Source: Bacilli bacterium
GTDB taxonomy: Bacteria > Bacillota_I > Bacilli_A > ML615J-28 > CAG-698
DNA: 7,269 nt
NCBI GenBank assembly: GCA_028691905.1
Contig: JAQUYJ010000046.1
Location: 1-7,269, forward strand
Direction of reading: 5' to 3'
Below are positions 6,489 through 7,269 of the stretch, piece by piece. The notes beneath the pieces are model-generated. The model was not told where the DNA came from. It was given only the letters and a program-made list of their open reading frames with translations, and did not search any database. Every line of letters starts with the position of its first letter. The first letter of the stretch is position 1. The translations under genes and the position numbers were made by a program.

Positions 6489-7269
6489 TGGCCCATCTTC
6501 CGATATTTTTGATATCTTTTTTCCAGTAAAACAGAAATATCCAACTTTTGAAGGGATAAAAAAGTGGTATAGAGTTGTTCTGATAATGGAGAAAAAACTG
6601 TTTCGGGCTGGCTTTCAAACTGCTCATTTTCCTTAATGATTAAGTCAATCAGGTGATAGTCGTAAAGATCCTGAGCTGTAATTTTCATATGAACAGCTAC
6701 CTTTTTGGCAAGGGAAGCATCTTTATACAGGATGGAAGCAAAACCTTCCGGGGAGAGAATGGAATAAATGGCGTGTTCCATCATCCATACCTGGTCACCG
6801 ATTCCCAGAGCCAATGCTCCTCCGCTTCCGCCTTCCCCCAAAATAAGACAAACGATGGGAACAGGCAGCGCAATTAATTCAAACAGGTTTTTAGCAATTG
6901 CCTGAGCCTGACCTCTTTCTTCGGCACCAATGCCGGGATAAGCTCCCGGTGTATCGATAATAAAGAAAATTGGTTGATGAAATTTCGCAGCCAAAGCAGC
7001 AATCCGTAATGCTTTTCGATATCCTTCCGGATGGGGCATTCCAAAGTGATGCTGGATTTTGGAAGGAGTGGTTGTCCCTTTTTCCTGAGCAATAATGGTG
7101 ATTGGCAGATCTTTCAGTGTCCCGATTCCAGCAATGATGCTGGGGTCGTCACCAAAATAACGGTCTCCGTGCAATTCAACAAAATCCTTAACGAGGAAAG
7201 AGAGCAGTTTGGATGCAGTGGGACGGGTATTGGAACGGGCCTTTTGGACGGTTTGCCATACGCGCTCTT
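6485..7269 (-). CDS. accA: Acetyl-CoA carboxylase carboxyltransferase subunit alpha (AccA), N-terminus cut by window edge
   Basis: AccA works with AccD to transfer the carboxyl group from biotin on AccB to acetyl-CoA, giving malonyl-CoA, the first committed step. The open frame covers 261 codons to the window edge. It reads ERVWQTVQKARSNTRPTASK near the edge, then FVELHGDRYFGDDPSII, the crotonase-fold core with PHPEGYRKALRIA, IDTPGAYPGIGAEERGQ, GEGGSGGALALGIGDQVWM and YSILSPEGFASILYKDAS, and ends LLEKRYQKYRKMGQ. The RPT segment near the edge is the usual start region of short Bacillota AccA proteins of about 255-270 residues, so probably only a few residues are missing. A longer form, or an AccD-AccA fusion, cannot be excluded. 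The TTG at 7174 is an internal Leu of ELHGDR, not a start. Its stop overlaps the regulator start. Confidence 0.96.
   Translation of the reverse strand, partial: ERVWQTVQKARSNTRPTASKLLSFLVKDFVELHGDRYFGDDPSIIAGIGTLKDLPITIIAQEKGTTTPSKIQHHFGMPHPEGYRKALRIAALAAKFHQPIFFIIDTPGAYPGIGAEERGQAQAIAKNLFELIALPVPIVCLILGEGGSGGALALGIGDQVWMMEHAIYSILSPEGFASILYKDASLAKKVAVHMKITAQDLYDYHLIDLIIKENEQFESQPETVFSPLSEQLYTTFLSLQKLDISVLLEKRYQKYRKMGQ

Noticed and set aside
1..7269. A hidden novel defence or mobile system
   Set aside because: Both strands are accounted for by fatty-acid synthesis, a lipoprotein, a sensor cyclase and MsrB. I saw no transposase, recombinase, toxin-antitoxin pair, structured RNA or phage gene.

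Overview
This window looks like ordinary chromosome from a low-GC Gram-positive bacterium (Bacillota). The signs are AT-rich intergenic DNA, strong AAAGGAG-type ribosome binding sites, extended -10 promoters (TGnTATAAT), a FabT-like MarR regulator inside a fatty-acid gene cluster, and a lipoprotein that combines InlB-type B repeats with BspA-like leucine-rich repeats. That lipoprotein architecture is common in Erysipelotrichia and in Acholeplasma/Izemoplasma relatives, but the lineage call is only a weak inference. Every gene I can support lies on the minus strand, so transcription runs from high to low coordinates.

Right part (7269 down to 3076): the downstream half of a type II fatty-acid synthesis operon, in the order accA (5' end outside the window), a MarR-family regulator, fabD, fabG, fabF. 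The genes are packed tightly: a 4-nt ATGA overlap, then gaps of 10 nt, 0 nt and 1 nt. The operon closes with a rho-independent terminator at about 3032-3066. AccA helps make malonyl-CoA, FabD moves the malonyl group to acyl carrier protein, FabF condenses it with the growing chain, and FabG reduces the 3-keto group. The MarR protein probably adjusts expression of the pathway. The other cluster members (accB, accC, accD, fabZ, an enoyl reductase, fabH, acpP) are not in the window; some may lie upstream of accA.

Middle part (2996 down to 332): two accessory genes, each with its own extended -10 promoter, and each carrying one disabling lesion. The first is a surface lipoprotein (lipobox, two B repeats, six LRR_5 units) with a frameshift near 2230-2234. 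The second is a membrane diguanylate cyclase (TM, Cache-like sensor, TM, GGDEF) with an in-frame TAA at 1727-1729. The catalytic and structural motifs on both sides of each lesion are well preserved, so the lesions are either recent or errors in the sequence.

Left part (354 down to 1): the first 118 codons of msrB, a methionine-R-sulfoxide reductase. It starts at a TTG that overlaps the end of the GGDEF gene, and the window ends exactly at its catalytic cysteine.

I see no tRNA, rRNA, CRISPR array, insertion sequence or riboswitch. I do not see a convincing undescribed system. The points most worth a second look are the two adjacent broken genes and the in-line placement of the regulator in the fab operon.
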